This document shows, one piece after another, positions 7,789 to 17,159 of a stretch of DNA of 56,787 bases; the first letter of the stretch is position 1, and each line of letters opens with the position of its first letter. This DNA is from an uncultured Oscillospiraceae bacterium (lineage in GTDB: Bacteria; Bacillota; Clostridia; Oscillospirales; Oscillospiraceae), in the NCBI GenBank assembly GCA_934565795.1, contig CAKTIM010000013.1, forward strand, positions 1-56,787, given 5' to 3'. A program made the position numbers and the translations under genes. Under the pieces are notes generated by a model. That model searched no databases. It saw only the letters and a list, made by a program, of their open reading frames with translations, and was not told the DNA's origin.

Positions 7789-9990
7789 ATGAGCATACGA
7801 TATGACGCGGAGAAAAAGCTGTTTCAGCTGGATACGCCCAACACCAGCTACGTCCTGGGGGTGAAGGATTCCTTTGGTTATCTGCTGCATTACTATTATG
7901 GCAAGCGGCTGAACCCTGGGGATGTTTCCTATTTGGCGAGGACGGAGGAGCCTCCCTATACGCCGGATCGGAACGCACGGGATAAGCTGAGCTTTCTGGA
8001 CTGCGCACCCTTTGAATATCCCACCGGGGGAATCGGCGACTTCCGGGAGCACTGCCTGGAGGTAAGAACCCAGTCCGGGCACAACGCGGTGGAGCTGCAA
8101 TACTGCGGTCACCGCATCCTGGCGGGCAAGCCGGCGCTTGCGGGCCTTCCGGCTACCTTTGGCACGGAGCAGGAATGCGACAGCCTGGAGATCACCCTCC
8201 TTGACCCCATCCTGGATTTGGAGGTTAAGCTGCTGTATACCGCATTCCGTGATGTGGATGTGATTACCCGCAGCCTCCGGGTGACCAACCGGGGCGGCAG
8301 GGAGGGAGCCATCTACCTGACCAAGGTGCTGTCCGCCTGCCTGGATATGGACAACGCGGATTATTCTCTGCTTACGCTTCATGGCAGCTGGGCGCGGGAG
8401 CGGCGGATGCAGTACCGCAAAATCGGCTATGGGAAGCAGGGAAGCTTCTCCGAGCGGGGCGAAACCAGCCATCAGGAGCATCCCTTTGCGGCCCTCACCA
8501 GCCCCAATGTGACCCAGACCTGCGGCGAGGTCTACGCCATGCACTTCGTCTATTCCGGCAATTTTGAATTGCAGGCAGGGCTGGATCAGTTTGACCAGGT
8601 GCGGCTGGTGATGGGCATCAACCCCTATCATTTCACCTGGAAGCTGGGGGCAGGGGAGACGTTCCAGACCCCTGAGGTGGTGATGGTGTATTCCGACGCC
8701 GGTCTGGGCCGCATGACCAGGACATTCCACGACCTGTACCGCAGCCATCTGATCCGCAGCGCCTGGCGGGACAGAAAGCGCCCCATCCTCATTAACAACT
8801 GGGAGGGCACCTACTTCAACTTCAATACCGAAAAGCTTCTGGCCATCGCGGCAGGAGCGGCGAAGCTGGGCATTGAGATGCTGGTGATGGACGACGGCTG
8901 GTTCGGGAACCGCTATGACGACAACCGCGCCCTGGGGGACTGGTTCGTCAACGAGGAAAAGCTTCCCGGCGGCCTGGCGCACCTGGCCGGAGAGGTCAAC
9001 AAGCTGGGCATGAAATTCGGCATCTGGATGGAGCCGGAGATGATTTCCCCGGATTCCGACCTGTACCGTGGGCACCCGGACTGGGCGATCCAGGTGCCGG
9101 GCCGTGTGCCCGGTCTGGCGCGCAATCAGCTGGTGCTTGACCTGACCCGGCAGGAGGTGCTGGAATATGTCTGGGGCCGGATGCAGGCGATCCTGGACAG
9201 CGCCAATATCGCGTACATAAAGTGGGATATGAACCGCCAGCTGTCAGACATCGGCAGTGTTCGCCTTGCCAGCGACGCCCAGGGCGAGCTGTACCACCGC
9301 TATGTCCTGGCCGTATATGAGCTGCAGGAGCGGCTGCATACCCATTACCCCGATCTGCTGATTGAAAACTGCTCCGGCGGCGGCGCAAGATTCGATCCGG
9401 GCATGCTCTATTACAGCCCCCAGATCTGGTGCTCGGACGACACCGATGCCATCGAGCGCCTGTCCATTCAGGAGGGAACGGCGCTGATTTATCCCCTGTC
9501 CACCATGGGCGCGCACGTGTCCGACTGCCCCAATCACACCGTCGGCCGGGTCACCCCGTTCCAGACCAGAGGACATGTAGCCCTGGCGGGCACATTCGGC
9601 TATGAGCTGGACATTACCCGACTGTCCGAACAGGAGCGGGAGCAGATTCCGCAGCAGGTGGCCATGTATCATCGCTATAATGATCTGGTTCGCACCGGCG
9701 ACTACTACCGCCTGGCCTCCTATGGCGAAAACCACCAGTTTGACTGCTGGCAGGTAAATTCCAAGGATGGAAAGCAGGCGCTGGTCACCTTCGTGCAGGT
9801 CATGAGCCGGGCCAACTGCCATTCCAGAAGAGTCCGGCTGCAGGGGCTGAACCCGCAGGCGAGCTACCGGGACGAGCAAACCAATGCCGTGTACGGCGGT
9901 GACGCGCTGATGTACGCCGGACTTCCAATTCCAAACTTATGGGGAGATTTTCAATCCGTACTGATTTCCCTGAAACAGGTAGAAGAGTAG
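7789..9990 (+). CDS. GH36 alpha-galactosidase
   Basis: About 733 residues, no signal peptide, so intracellular. N-terminal beta-supersandwich, then a TIM barrel with MDDGWFG, the nucleophile Asp in YIKWDMNR (about residue 479) and the acid/base Asp in WCSDDTDAIER (about 549); LIENCSGGGARFDPGML is the GH36 substrate-site signature. It removes alpha-1,6-galactose from galacto-manno-oligosaccharides (or raffinose-type sugars). In this locus it would debranch imported galactomannan fragments. Start ATG at 7789 has GGAGAG five bases upstream; an in-frame ATG at 7777 is part of that ribosome site. A terminator follows. Confidence 0.95.
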   Translation: MSIRYDAEKKLFQLDTPNTSYVLGVKDSFGYLLHYYYGKRLNPGDVSYLARTEEPPYTPDRNARDKLSFLDCAPFEYPTGGIGDFREHCLEVRTQSGHNAVELQYCGHRILAGKPALAGLPATFGTEQECDSLEITLLDPILDLEVKLLYTAFRDVDVITRSLRVTNRGGREGAIYLTKVLSACLDMDNADYSLLTLHGSWARERRMQYRKIGYGKQGSFSERGETSHQEHPFAALTSPNVTQTCGEVYAMHFVYSGNFELQAGLDQFDQVRLVMGINPYHFTWKLGAGETFQTPEVVMVYSDAGLGRMTRTFHDLYRSHLIRSAWRDRKRPILINNWEGTYFNFNTEKLLAIAAGAAKLGIEMLVMDDGWFGNRYDDNRALGDWFVNEEKLPGGLAHLAGEVNKLGMKFGIWMEPEMISPDSDLYRGHPDWAIQVPGRVPGLARNQLVLDLTRQEVLEYVWGRMQAILDSANIAYIKWDMNRQLSDIGSVRLASDAQGELYHRYVLAVYELQERLHTHYPDLLIENCSGGGARFDPGMLYYSPQIWCSDDTDAIERLSIQEGTALIYPLSTMGAHVSDCPNHTVGRVTPFQTRGHVALAGTFGYELDITRLSEQEREQIPQQVAMYHRYNDLVRTGDYYRLASYGENHQFDCWQVNSKDGKQALVTFVQVMSRANCHSRRVRLQGLNPQASYRDEQTNAVYGGDALMYAGLPIPNLWGDFQSVLISLKQVEE

Positions 9991-10003
9991 ACGATTGATT
10001 TGT

Positions 10004-10059
10004 GAAAAGCCTTGGTTCACCTCTGATTTTTCAGGGATTGCGCCAAGGCTTTCATTTAT
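10004..10059 (+). terminator. Terminator-like hairpin after the GH36 gene
   Basis: AAAGCCTTGG pairs with CCAAGGCTTT across a 28-base loop, followed by TTCATTTATT. The loop is long, so strength is uncertain. Confidence 0.6.
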
Positions 10060-10087
10060 TGCGAAATTGTGAAATTCCCTTGGGAAC

Positions 10088-10111
10088 ATTTACTAAAACG
10101 TTATCGTAAAT
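10088..10111 (+). promoter_or_regulatory. 24-bp imperfect dyad, LacI-type operator candidate
   Basis: A 24-base dyad with 10 of 12 positions symmetric, outer arms ATTTAC and GTAAAT and central AACGTT, 25 bases upstream of the -35 box of the CBM35-GH26 gene. A central CG step flanked by A/T arms is typical of LacI-family operators, including weak resemblance to cre sites. No LacI gene is in the window. Confidence 0.5.
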
Positions 10112-10136
10112 TTTGTGCAATCAACTGAAAAAGCAT

Positions 10137-10166
10137 TTGACGGATTGTATTCTGCATTTTCATTAT
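10137..10166 (+). promoter_or_regulatory. Promoter of the CBM35-GH26 and transporter operon
   Basis: TTGACG, 18 bases, CATTAT, followed about 50 bases later by the start codon. It would head the long run of genes to about 27 kb. Confidence 0.55.
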
Positions 10167-10218
10167 GTAAAATACAAAGTATTAAGAATTTATTAATTCC
10201 TGAAAAGGGGAGCCGCGT

Positions 10219-11694
10219 ATGAGAAACAGACGGATTGCCGCAGCGTTGGTTATCGCTTGCCTTGCGGGGATACTGGCTGCCCCGGCCCGGGGAGAGGATG
10301 CCTGGCAGCCCCAGACCGTCGCCGTGTGCGAGGCCGAGGACGGCACCTTTACCGGCAATGTCCGTATGGAGCGCAAGGGCAGCGTGACCGGCTTCCAGAA
10401 TGACGGGGATTCCTGCACCGTCACTGTGCAGATTGATGAAACCGGCTTTTATGACCTGGAGTTTATGGTCAAATCCCAGGGCGGCTATAAGGAGAACTAC
10501 GTCAGCGTGGACGGGAGCCGTTTGGGCACCATTTACGCTGACGGTGATAAATTCATGCGCGATACCCTCCGCCGGGTCTACCTGGAGGCGGGGGAGCACA
10601 CCATCACCGTGTCGAAATACTGGGGCTACATTTTCTGGGACAAGGTAAATGTGCTCACCAGCGAGCCGCTGGATGAATCGATTTTTAACGTCAGCGCCAG
10701 GCTGGTCAACGATAACGCCGACGAAAATGCAAGGCGTCTGTTCAGCTACCTGTGCGACCAGTATGGCAAGGCCATTCTTTCCGGCCAATATTGCGACACG
10801 GGGATGAACGGCTGGGAGAATCTTCAGATTTCCCAGAACAACGGCGGGAAATTCCCGGCCATTCTGGGCCTGGACATGGGTTACTATTCTCAGACCGGCG
10901 TTGACCACAATGTGGCCATCCACACCACCCAGCAGGCCATTGCCTGCTGGCAGAAGGGCGGCATCGTGACGCTGTGCTGGCACTGGCTTGCGCCGGAATC
11001 ATACATCACCGGCACCTGGTATAGCGCCTTCCGCCCGGAGGAGACAAAGAAGCTGAACCTGACCGCCATTATGAACGGCGAGGACGAGGCGGGGCTTCAG
11101 CTCCTGCGCAAGGATATTGACAATATCGCCCAGCAGCTGCTGCAAATGCAGGAGGCGGGCGTGCCGATCCTCTGGCGGCCCCTGCACGAGGCCAGCGGCG
11201 GCTGGTTCTGGTGGGGCGCAGAGGGAGCGGAGCCTTATCTGAAGCTGTACCGCTACTTATATCATACTCTGACCGATGAATACGGCCTGAATAATCTGAT
11301 CTGGATATGGAACGGCCAAGACCCGGACTGGTATCCGGGAGATGAATATGTGGACATCATCGGCGTGGATATCTATGCGGGGGAGCATGAATACAGCTCC
11401 CAGGCGGATGCGTTCCTGGAGGCCCTGCACTGCGCCCAGGGAAACAAGATGGTGGTGCTCAGCGAGAACGGCACCATGATCGACCCGGAGCTTTCCGTGC
11501 GGGATCGGGCCATGTTTGGCTTCTTCTGCACATGGAGCGGGGAGTTCGTCATGCACGATGGCCTGCGGAAAAAGTATTCCGAGCAATATACGGAATTGGA
11601 CATGCTGGAAAAGGTATATGGCAGCGAGTATGTAATCACCCGTGACGAGCTGCCGGAGCTTTCAACTTACCCCATCCGGGAGGATGCACAGTGA
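10219..11694 (+). CDS. Secreted CBM35-GH26 beta-mannanase
   Basis: 491 residues. Signal peptide to about residue 25; VIAC at 11-14 could alternatively act as a lipobox. Residues about 35-150 form a CBM35-like beta-sandwich (CEAEDGTFTG...DGDSCTVTVQ...GFYDLEFMVK...DKVNVL), which usually binds mannan or galactosyl side chains. Then a GH26 catalytic domain: LSGQYCD, HWLAPES, acid/base Glu in WRPLHEASGGWFWWG (about 323), and nucleophile Glu in VVLSENG (about 416). Function: endo- or exo-attack on beta-1,4-mannan at the cell surface. AAAGGGG precedes the ATG. The stop codon overlaps the next gene's GTG start. Confidence 0.93.
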   Translation: MRNRRIAAALVIACLAGILAAPARGEDAWQPQTVAVCEAEDGTFTGNVRMERKGSVTGFQNDGDSCTVTVQIDETGFYDLEFMVKSQGGYKENYVSVDGSRLGTIYADGDKFMRDTLRRVYLEAGEHTITVSKYWGYIFWDKVNVLTSEPLDESIFNVSARLVNDNADENARRLFSYLCDQYGKAILSGQYCDTGMNGWENLQISQNNGGKFPAILGLDMGYYSQTGVDHNVAIHTTQQAIACWQKGGIVTLCWHWLAPESYITGTWYSAFRPEETKKLNLTAIMNGEDEAGLQLLRKDIDNIAQQLLQMQEAGVPILWRPLHEASGGWFWWGAEGAEPYLKLYRYLYHTLTDEYGLNNLIWIWNGQDPDWYPGDEYVDIIGVDIYAGEHEYSSQADAFLEALHCAQGNKMVVLSENGTMIDPELSVRDRAMFGFFCTWSGEFVMHDGLRKKYSEQYTELDMLEKVYGSEYVITRDELPELSTYPIREDAQ

Positions 11695-12299
11695 GAAAGC
11701 TTCTGGACATAGAGGGGCCGGTGATCGGGTTCCTTGAAAAGGGCGGCCAGCTCATTGTGCTGAGCGTCCTGTGGCTGCTGGGCTGTATCCCGGTAATCAC
11801 CGCCTGCGCCTCCACTGCGGCGCTGTATGAAGCGGTGCGGCTGACTGTGCGCGAGGAGCAGGGCAGCGCCGCGAAGAATTTCTGGGCGGCGTTCAAGCGC
11901 TGCCTCCCGTCTGGAATTCTGCTGACACTGCTTCTGCTGGCCGGGTTTGCCATCCCGGAGGGGATCTGCATACTGGTGCTGCGCAGCACTTACCCAGGCG
12001 GCCTGCTGGGCGGGGTGATGGTGCTCAATGCATTTGTCTGCCTGTACGCGCCCGCTGTGCTGGTCACGTTCGGGCAGGGAGCGGCGGCGACCTGGAAGCG
12101 CGCCTTTGTGCTGTCGCTGCAATTTGCGCACTATACACTGCTGCTTCTGCTGGGGACGGTGTCGCTGGCGCTGCTGCAGATTTACGTATTTCCCATGGGC
12201 TTGTGCCTGGTGCTTCCCGGTGCGTGGTGCTGGTGCAGTTCTTTCCTGCTGGAGCGGGCAACGGGCCGCGGCGCGGGGAAAAGAAATGAGACGAAATAA
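11691..12299 (+). CDS. DUF624 (YesL-family) membrane protein
   Basis: 202 residues with five or six predicted transmembrane segments. WLLGCIPVITACASTAALYEA matches the conserved N-terminal core of DUF624/YesL proteins, which are regularly encoded beside carbohydrate ABC permeases in Firmicutes but whose role is unknown. GTG start overlapping the GH26 stop by four bases, so translation is coupled. A second member is at 27159 near the other transporter genes, suggesting one per import system. Confidence 0.85.
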   Translation: MRKLLDIEGPVIGFLEKGGQLIVLSVLWLLGCIPVITACASTAALYEAVRLTVREEQGSAAKNFWAAFKRCLPSGILLTLLLLAGFAIPEGICILVLRSTYPGGLLGGVMVLNAFVCLYAPAVLVTFGQGAAATWKRAFVLSLQFAHYTLLLLLGTVSLALLQIYVFPMGLCLVLPGAWCWCSSFLLERATGRGAGKRNETK

Positions 12300-12370
12300 T
12301 GCCGGTATCCGTGCGAGGCTTCGGCTTTGCACTTGGTGCCGGTGCAGGACGAAGGAAGAGGGCGAAACAC

Positions 12371-15367
12371 ATGGCAAACAGAACAAAGGCAGCCAGGCGG
12401 CTGTGCAAGCTCCTGGCATTCGCCACGGCGCTGTCCATGCTGGCGCCGGCCGGGCTACGGGCGGGGGCCGAAACCGATTTGACCCAGAGCGACTTTGACG
12501 ACCTGGTCAGCCAGTACACCATTTCCAATCAGGCCCTGAGCTATCAGGACTACCTGACCGCCCGCGAGCAGCATCGCCCGCAGGCGGAGCTGGAGGTGGA
12601 CGGAGCGGATTTCGTGCGCTATGAGCAGCAGGATCAGCCCGTTTCCCCGGAGCTGCTGCAGGACTATCAGGGGATGGCCGGAACCAGCGTGCTCACCACC
12701 GAGGATTCCCTGATTGAGTATGAATTTACGGTGGAGTCCGAGGGCCTTTACGACCTGTCGCTGCTCTATTACCCTGTGGAGGGGAAGAACTCCGCCATTC
12801 AGCGCAGCATTTTTCTGGACGGTACGCTTCCCTATGAGGAGCTTTCCTTAGTGGAGTTCCAGCGCGTCTGGACGGTGGAGGATGTGGAGTCCTACGTCAA
12901 CGAGGACGGCGTTACCGTCCGCCGCTGGAGCAAGGATAATCAGGGCAATGACCTGAAGCCCGGCTGCGTGGAGGCCCCGGAGTGGATCGAGAGCTTCCTC
13001 TATGACAGCGAGGGATATGTGACGACCCAGCTGGCGCTGCATCTGACCGCCGGAACCCATACCGTTTCCCTGGTGGGCCTGCGGGAGCCGATGCTGATCC
13101 GCCGCCTGCGCCTTTCCAACCGGGTGTCCACCCAGGATTATGAAGCGGTGAAGGCAGCCTGGGACGAAGCAGGCGCGCAGGATACCTCCGGCCACGTAAT
13201 CCGTATCGAGGCGGAGAACGCCACCAAGACCTCCTCCCAGATGCTCTATGCCAAGCAGGATCAAAGCTCCCCGGCGGTATATCCCGCCAGCGCAAAGGAG
13301 CTGCTGAACAATACCATCGGCGGCGATTCCTGGCGGCTGAACGGCCAGTGGATCGAGTGGGATTTCGAGGTGCCGGAAACCGGCTACTATCACATCGCGC
13401 TGATGGACAAGCAGAACTTCGTCAAGGGCATCTATGTTTCCCGCCGGATCACCATCGACGGCGAGGCCCCCTTTGCGGAAATGCTCAACTATGGCTTTGT
13501 CTATTCCTCTAATTGGCGCAAGGATGTGCTGTGTGACAGCGAGGCGGAGCCTTACCGCTTTTATCTGGAGGCGGGCAAGCATACCATCCGCATGGAGGTC
13601 GTGCTGGGTGAGTTTGCCGAGATCATCAGCGACGTGCAGGACTGCGTTACCCAGCTCAACAGCATCTACCGCAGCGTGATCCGCATCACCGGCGTCGCGC
13701 CGGATCAATACCGGGACTATGAAATCGAGCGCAATCTGCCGGAGCTGGAGGGCCAGCTGATCCAGGTGCGGCAGGAGCTGGACGGCGCCATCTCCAATCT
13801 GCTGGCGCTGATCGGCGACAACAGCGATAAGGAAGCGGTGCTCATCACCATGCGCGACCAGCTGGACGAGCTGATCTACGATCAGGAGCGCTTTACCGAG
13901 GTGCTGGCCTCCTACAAGGTCAATGTCCGCGCCACCGCAAGCTGGATCACCCAGGTGATTGCCCAGCCCCTGCAGCTGGACAGGCTGTATGTCTACTCCC
14001 CGGACAGCGAAATCAAGGTGGAGAAGCTGGGCTTCTGGGCAGGCCTGTGGCACGAGATTTGCCGCCTGTTCTATTCCTTTGTAATTGACTATAACCAGAT
14101 CGGCAACGTGAGCAAGGACGATTCCTCTGCCATCACCCTGTGGATCGGCACCGGCCGCGATCAGGCCAATGTGATCAAATCCATGATCGACGCCACGTTT
14201 ACGCCGTACACCGGCATCAATGTCAACGTTCAGCTGGTGGATATGAATACCCTGCTGCGGGCAACCCTGGCAGGGCAGGGGCCGGATGTGGCCATCCAGG
14301 TTCCCAATACCAACGGCGCTGCCGGTGCGGTGCTTACCACCGGCAATGACTCCGCCGTCAACTACGGCATCCGTAATGCGGTGGTGGATCTGACCCAGTT
14401 CCCGGACTATGAGCAGGTGGTGCAGCGCTTCTCCCAGAGCGCCCTGGTGCAGCTGGGCTTCAACGGTGCATCCTACGGCCTGCCGGAGACGCAGACCTTC
14501 CCCATGATGTTCTACCGTAAGGACATCCTGTCCGAGCTGGGGCTGGAGCTGCCCCAGACCTGGGACGATGTGAAGGTCGCCATGACCGTCCTTGCCAAAA
14601 ACCAGATGGAGTTCGGCATGCTCCCCAGTGAGCAGGTGTTCGCCATGCTGCTCTATCAGAACGGAGGCGCGTATTACAACGAGGACGGCAGCCGCTCCGC
14701 ACTGGATTCCGACGAGGCCATCAACAGCTTCAAGCAATACTGCGAGTATTACACGGACTACAAGCTGGATAAGGAAACCAGCGTAGACCAGCGCTTCCGT
14801 ACCGGCGAGTGCCCCATCATCATTGCGGACTATACGCTTTACAACAATCTGCAGGTGTCTGCCCCGGATATCGATGGGCTGTGGAGCATTGCGCCCGTCC
14901 CCGGCACCCGTCAGGCGGACGGCACCATCGACCGCAGCGTCGGCTCCACCGGCCTGACCAGCCTGATGATGTCGGCCACCACGCAGAAGGAGGCCTGCTG
15001 GGAATTCCTGAAATGGTGGACTTCCGACGAGGTGCAGACCGACTTCGGCTATGAGATGGAGAGCCTCCAGGGCAAGGCCGGGCGTGTGCCCACCGCCAAT
15101 CTGCAGGCATTCCAGAAGCTGGCGTGGAAGGCCTCGGACATGGAGGCCCTGCTGGAGCAGTACCAGTGGGTGCGGGGGATCCCCCAGGTGCCCGGCGGCT
15201 ATTACTCCTGGCGAAATGTAAACAATGCGTTCTATACCGTTACCACCGATACGGACTTTGCCTCCCCCCGGGAGGAGCTGATGGACAAGGTGGTGCTGAT
15301 CAACGAAGAGCTGCATTATAAATGGGAAGAGTTTGAATTGACAACCACGGAAAAGGATGGTGAATGA
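12371..15367 (+). CDS. Large modular extracellular solute-binding protein
   Basis: About 998 residues, far longer than the 400-500 usual for sugar-binding proteins. After a signal peptide ending AGA-E, residues about 60-260 look like a beta-sandwich (DSLIEYEFTVESEGLYDLSLLYYP), and about 276-436 like a CBM6/CBM35-type module (IRIEAENATKTSSQML...GQWIEWDFEVPETGYYHIALM). A helical stretch at about 440-560 links to a type-1 periplasmic-binding domain (AITLWIGTGRDQANVIKSMIDATF...). There is no lipobox. Probably captures mannan fragments and hands them to the permeases that follow directly. ATG at 12371 is preferred because GGAAGAGG lies upstream. Similar long binding proteins occur in Paenibacillus-type loci. 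Confidence 0.82.
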   Translation: MANRTKAARRLCKLLAFATALSMLAPAGLRAGAETDLTQSDFDDLVSQYTISNQALSYQDYLTAREQHRPQAELEVDGADFVRYEQQDQPVSPELLQDYQGMAGTSVLTTEDSLIEYEFTVESEGLYDLSLLYYPVEGKNSAIQRSIFLDGTLPYEELSLVEFQRVWTVEDVESYVNEDGVTVRRWSKDNQGNDLKPGCVEAPEWIESFLYDSEGYVTTQLALHLTAGTHTVSLVGLREPMLIRRLRLSNRVSTQDYEAVKAAWDEAGAQDTSGHVIRIEAENATKTSSQMLYAKQDQSSPAVYPASAKELLNNTIGGDSWRLNGQWIEWDFEVPETGYYHIALMDKQNFVKGIYVSRRITIDGEAPFAEMLNYGFVYSSNWRKDVLCDSEAEPYRFYLEAGKHTIRMEVVLGEFAEIISDVQDCVTQLNSIYRSVIRITGVAPDQYRDYEIERNLPELEGQLIQVRQELDGAISNLLALIGDNSDKEAVLITMRDQLDELIYDQERFTEVLASYKVNVRATASWITQVIAQPLQLDRLYVYSPDSEIKVEKLGFWAGLWHEICRLFYSFVIDYNQIGNVSKDDSSAITLWIGTGRDQANVIKSMIDATFTPYTGINVNVQLVDMNTLLRATLAGQGPDVAIQVPNTNGAAGAVLTTGNDSAVNYGIRNAVVDLTQFPDYEQVVQRFSQSALVQLGFNGASYGLPETQTFPMMFYRKDILSELGLELPQTWDDVKVAMTVLAKNQMEFGMLPSEQVFAMLLYQNGGAYYNEDGSRSALDSDEAINSFKQYCEYYTDYKLDKETSVDQRFRTGECPIIIADYTLYNNLQVSAPDIDGLWSIAPVPGTRQADGTIDRSVGSTGLTSLMMSATTQKEACWEFLKWWTSDEVQTDFGYEMESLQGKAGRVPTANLQAFQKLAWKASDMEALLEQYQWVRGIPQVPGGYYSWRNVNNAFYTVTTDTDFASPREELMDKVVLINEELHYKWEEFELTTTEKDGE

Positions 15368-15368
15368 C

Positions 15369-16283
15369 ATGGGGCGCAAAGCAGATAAGGCGATCCGCCT
15401 TTCCCCACAGCTGAAAAAGAGCATGCCATCCTATCTGATGATCGCGCCCTATTTCATCCTGTTTACCCTGTTCACCATCCTGCCGGTGGCGGCCTCCATC
15501 GTGCTCAGCTTTACGGATTTCAACATGCTGGAGTGGCCGGAATTTGTGGGCTGGACGAACTACATCCGCCTGCTGGTCAATGACGATCTGTTTGTGGTGG
15601 CACTGAAAAACACCCTGATTTTCGCTGTGATCACCGGCCCAGTCAGCTACCTGATGTGCCTGCTGTTCGCGTGGATCATCAATGAATTCTCCGGCAAGCT
15701 TCGGGCGTTCCTGACGCTGATCTTCTACGCCCCCTCCATCTGCGGCAACGCCTTTATGATCTGGCAGATCATCCTCACCGGCGACCGCTATGGCTTCCTC
15801 AATGGTATCCTGCTGAAGTGGGACATCATCAACGAAGCGATCATCTGGATGAAAACCGAAAAGTACGTCATGCCCATGCTGATCGTGGTGCAGCTTTGGC
15901 TGAGCCTGGGCACCGGCTTCCTGTCCTTTATCGCGGGCCTGCAAACCGTGGATAAGTCCATGTATGAGGCGGGTGTGCTGGATGGCATCAAGAACCGCTG
16001 GCAGGAGCTGTGGTACATCACCCTGCCCGCCATGAAGCCCCAGCTGATGTTTGGTGCGGTGATGCAGATCACCCAGTCCTTTGCCATTGCGGATATTTCC
16101 ATTCAGCTGGCGGGCAATCCGTCCGTGAACTATGCCGGCTCCACGGTGGTCACACATTTGCTGGACTACGGCACGGTGCGCTTTGAAATGGGCTATGCCT
16201 CTGCTATTGCCACCATTTTGTTCCTGTTAATGGTGGGCACCAACAAGGTCGTCCAGAAGGTACTGAGGAGGGTTGGCGAATGA
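15369..16283 (+). CDS. Carbohydrate ABC transporter permease 1a (MalF/UgpA type)
   Basis: About 304 residues, six transmembrane helices. YMIAPYFILFTLF-type N-terminus and the EAA loop YEAGVLDGIKNRWQELWYITLPAMKPQ, which docks the ATPase, identify a CUT1 sugar permease. It starts one base after the stop of the large binding protein and overlaps its partner permease by four bases. No ATPase is encoded in the locus; CUT1 systems in Firmicutes often use a shared MsmK/UgpC ATPase encoded elsewhere. Confidence 0.92.
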   Translation: MGRKADKAIRLSPQLKKSMPSYLMIAPYFILFTLFTILPVAASIVLSFTDFNMLEWPEFVGWTNYIRLLVNDDLFVVALKNTLIFAVITGPVSYLMCLLFAWIINEFSGKLRAFLTLIFYAPSICGNAFMIWQIILTGDRYGFLNGILLKWDIINEAIIWMKTEKYVMPMLIVVQLWLSLGTGFLSFIAGLQTVDKSMYEAGVLDGIKNRWQELWYITLPAMKPQLMFGAVMQITQSFAIADISIQLAGNPSVNYAGSTVVTHLLDYGTVRFEMGYASAIATILFLLMVGTNKVVQKVLRRVGE

Positions 16284-17146
16284 GAAAACCGCGTTTTCTG
16301 AAATCTCACCAGCTCAATCGCTCGGTGGCGGGCAACGGCCTGCTGTTCTTCCTGATGGGCATCTTCGGCATTCTGATGGCACTGCCCCTGGTGATGATCA
16401 TCAACAATGCCCTGAAGCCGCTGGACGAGCTGTTCCAGTATCCGCCCCGGCTGTTTGTCCGCAATCCCACCCTGGATAACTTCGTGGATCTGTTTGTTGC
16501 CATGAATGCCTCCTGGGTCCCATTTTCCCGGTACCTGCTGAATACGGTCATCATTACCGTGGGCGGTACGGCGGGGCATGTGATCCTGGCGTCCCTGGCG
16601 GCCTATCCGCTTTCCAAGCATCGCTTCAAGGGGCGCGATACCCTGTTTAACCTGGTGGTGCTGTCCATGATGTTCTCCTGGACGGTAACCCAGATTCCCA
16701 ACTACATGATTATCTCCTGGCTGGGCATCAACAATACTTACCTGGCGCTGATCCTGCCCGCCTGCTCCTATGGCATGGGTCTTTATCTGATGAAGCAGTT
16801 TATGGATCAGCTGCCCAATTCCCTGATGGAGTCCGCGCGGCTGGATGGGGCAGGGGAGTTCCGGGTTTATATGACCATCGTCATGCCCAACGTGAAGCCT
16901 GCCTGGCTGACCCTGGCCATCTTCCAGTTCCAGCAGATGTGGGGCAATACCGGCTCCATGTTCCTGCGGGACGAGGAGCTGAAGCCGCTGCAATTTGCCT
17001 TGCAGCAGATCGCTGCCGGTGGCACGGCCCGCGCCGGTGCCAGCGCCGCCGTGACCTTTATCATTGCGGCCATTCCCATTACGTTCTTCCTGATCTGCCA
17101 GAGCAACGTCCTGGAAACCATGACCACCTCCGGCATGAAGGAATAA
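16280..17146 (+). CDS. Carbohydrate ABC transporter permease 1b (MalG/UgpE type)
   Basis: 288 residues, six transmembrane helices. ESARLDGAGEFRVYMTIVMPNVKPAWLTL is the EAA motif of the second CUT1 permease. It pairs with the preceding gene through an ATGA overlap. The N-terminal FLMGIFGILMALPLVMIINNALKP is typical of the family. Followed 13 bases later by the NHL-propeller gene. Confidence 0.92.
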   Translation: MRKPRFLKSHQLNRSVAGNGLLFFLMGIFGILMALPLVMIINNALKPLDELFQYPPRLFVRNPTLDNFVDLFVAMNASWVPFSRYLLNTVIITVGGTAGHVILASLAAYPLSKHRFKGRDTLFNLVVLSMMFSWTVTQIPNYMIISWLGINNTYLALILPACSYGMGLYLMKQFMDQLPNSLMESARLDGAGEFRVYMTIVMPNVKPAWLTLAIFQFQQMWGNTGSMFLRDEELKPLQFALQQIAAGGTARAGASAAVTFIIAAIPITFFLICQSNVLETMTTSGMKE

Positions 17147-17159
17147 GGAGGCGCAGAAT

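Noticed and set aside
7213..9075. Very long antisense open frame (about 620 codons) opposite the GH5 end and GH36 gene
   Set aside because: No domain-like sequence, and the plus strand encodes recognisable enzymes with catalytic motifs throughout. Long antisense frames are expected in GC-rich DNA.
12848..15424. Antisense open frame of about 858 codons opposite the large binding protein
   Set aside because: Low-complexity Gly/His/Leu-rich translation typical of a shadow frame; no ribosome site or promoter.
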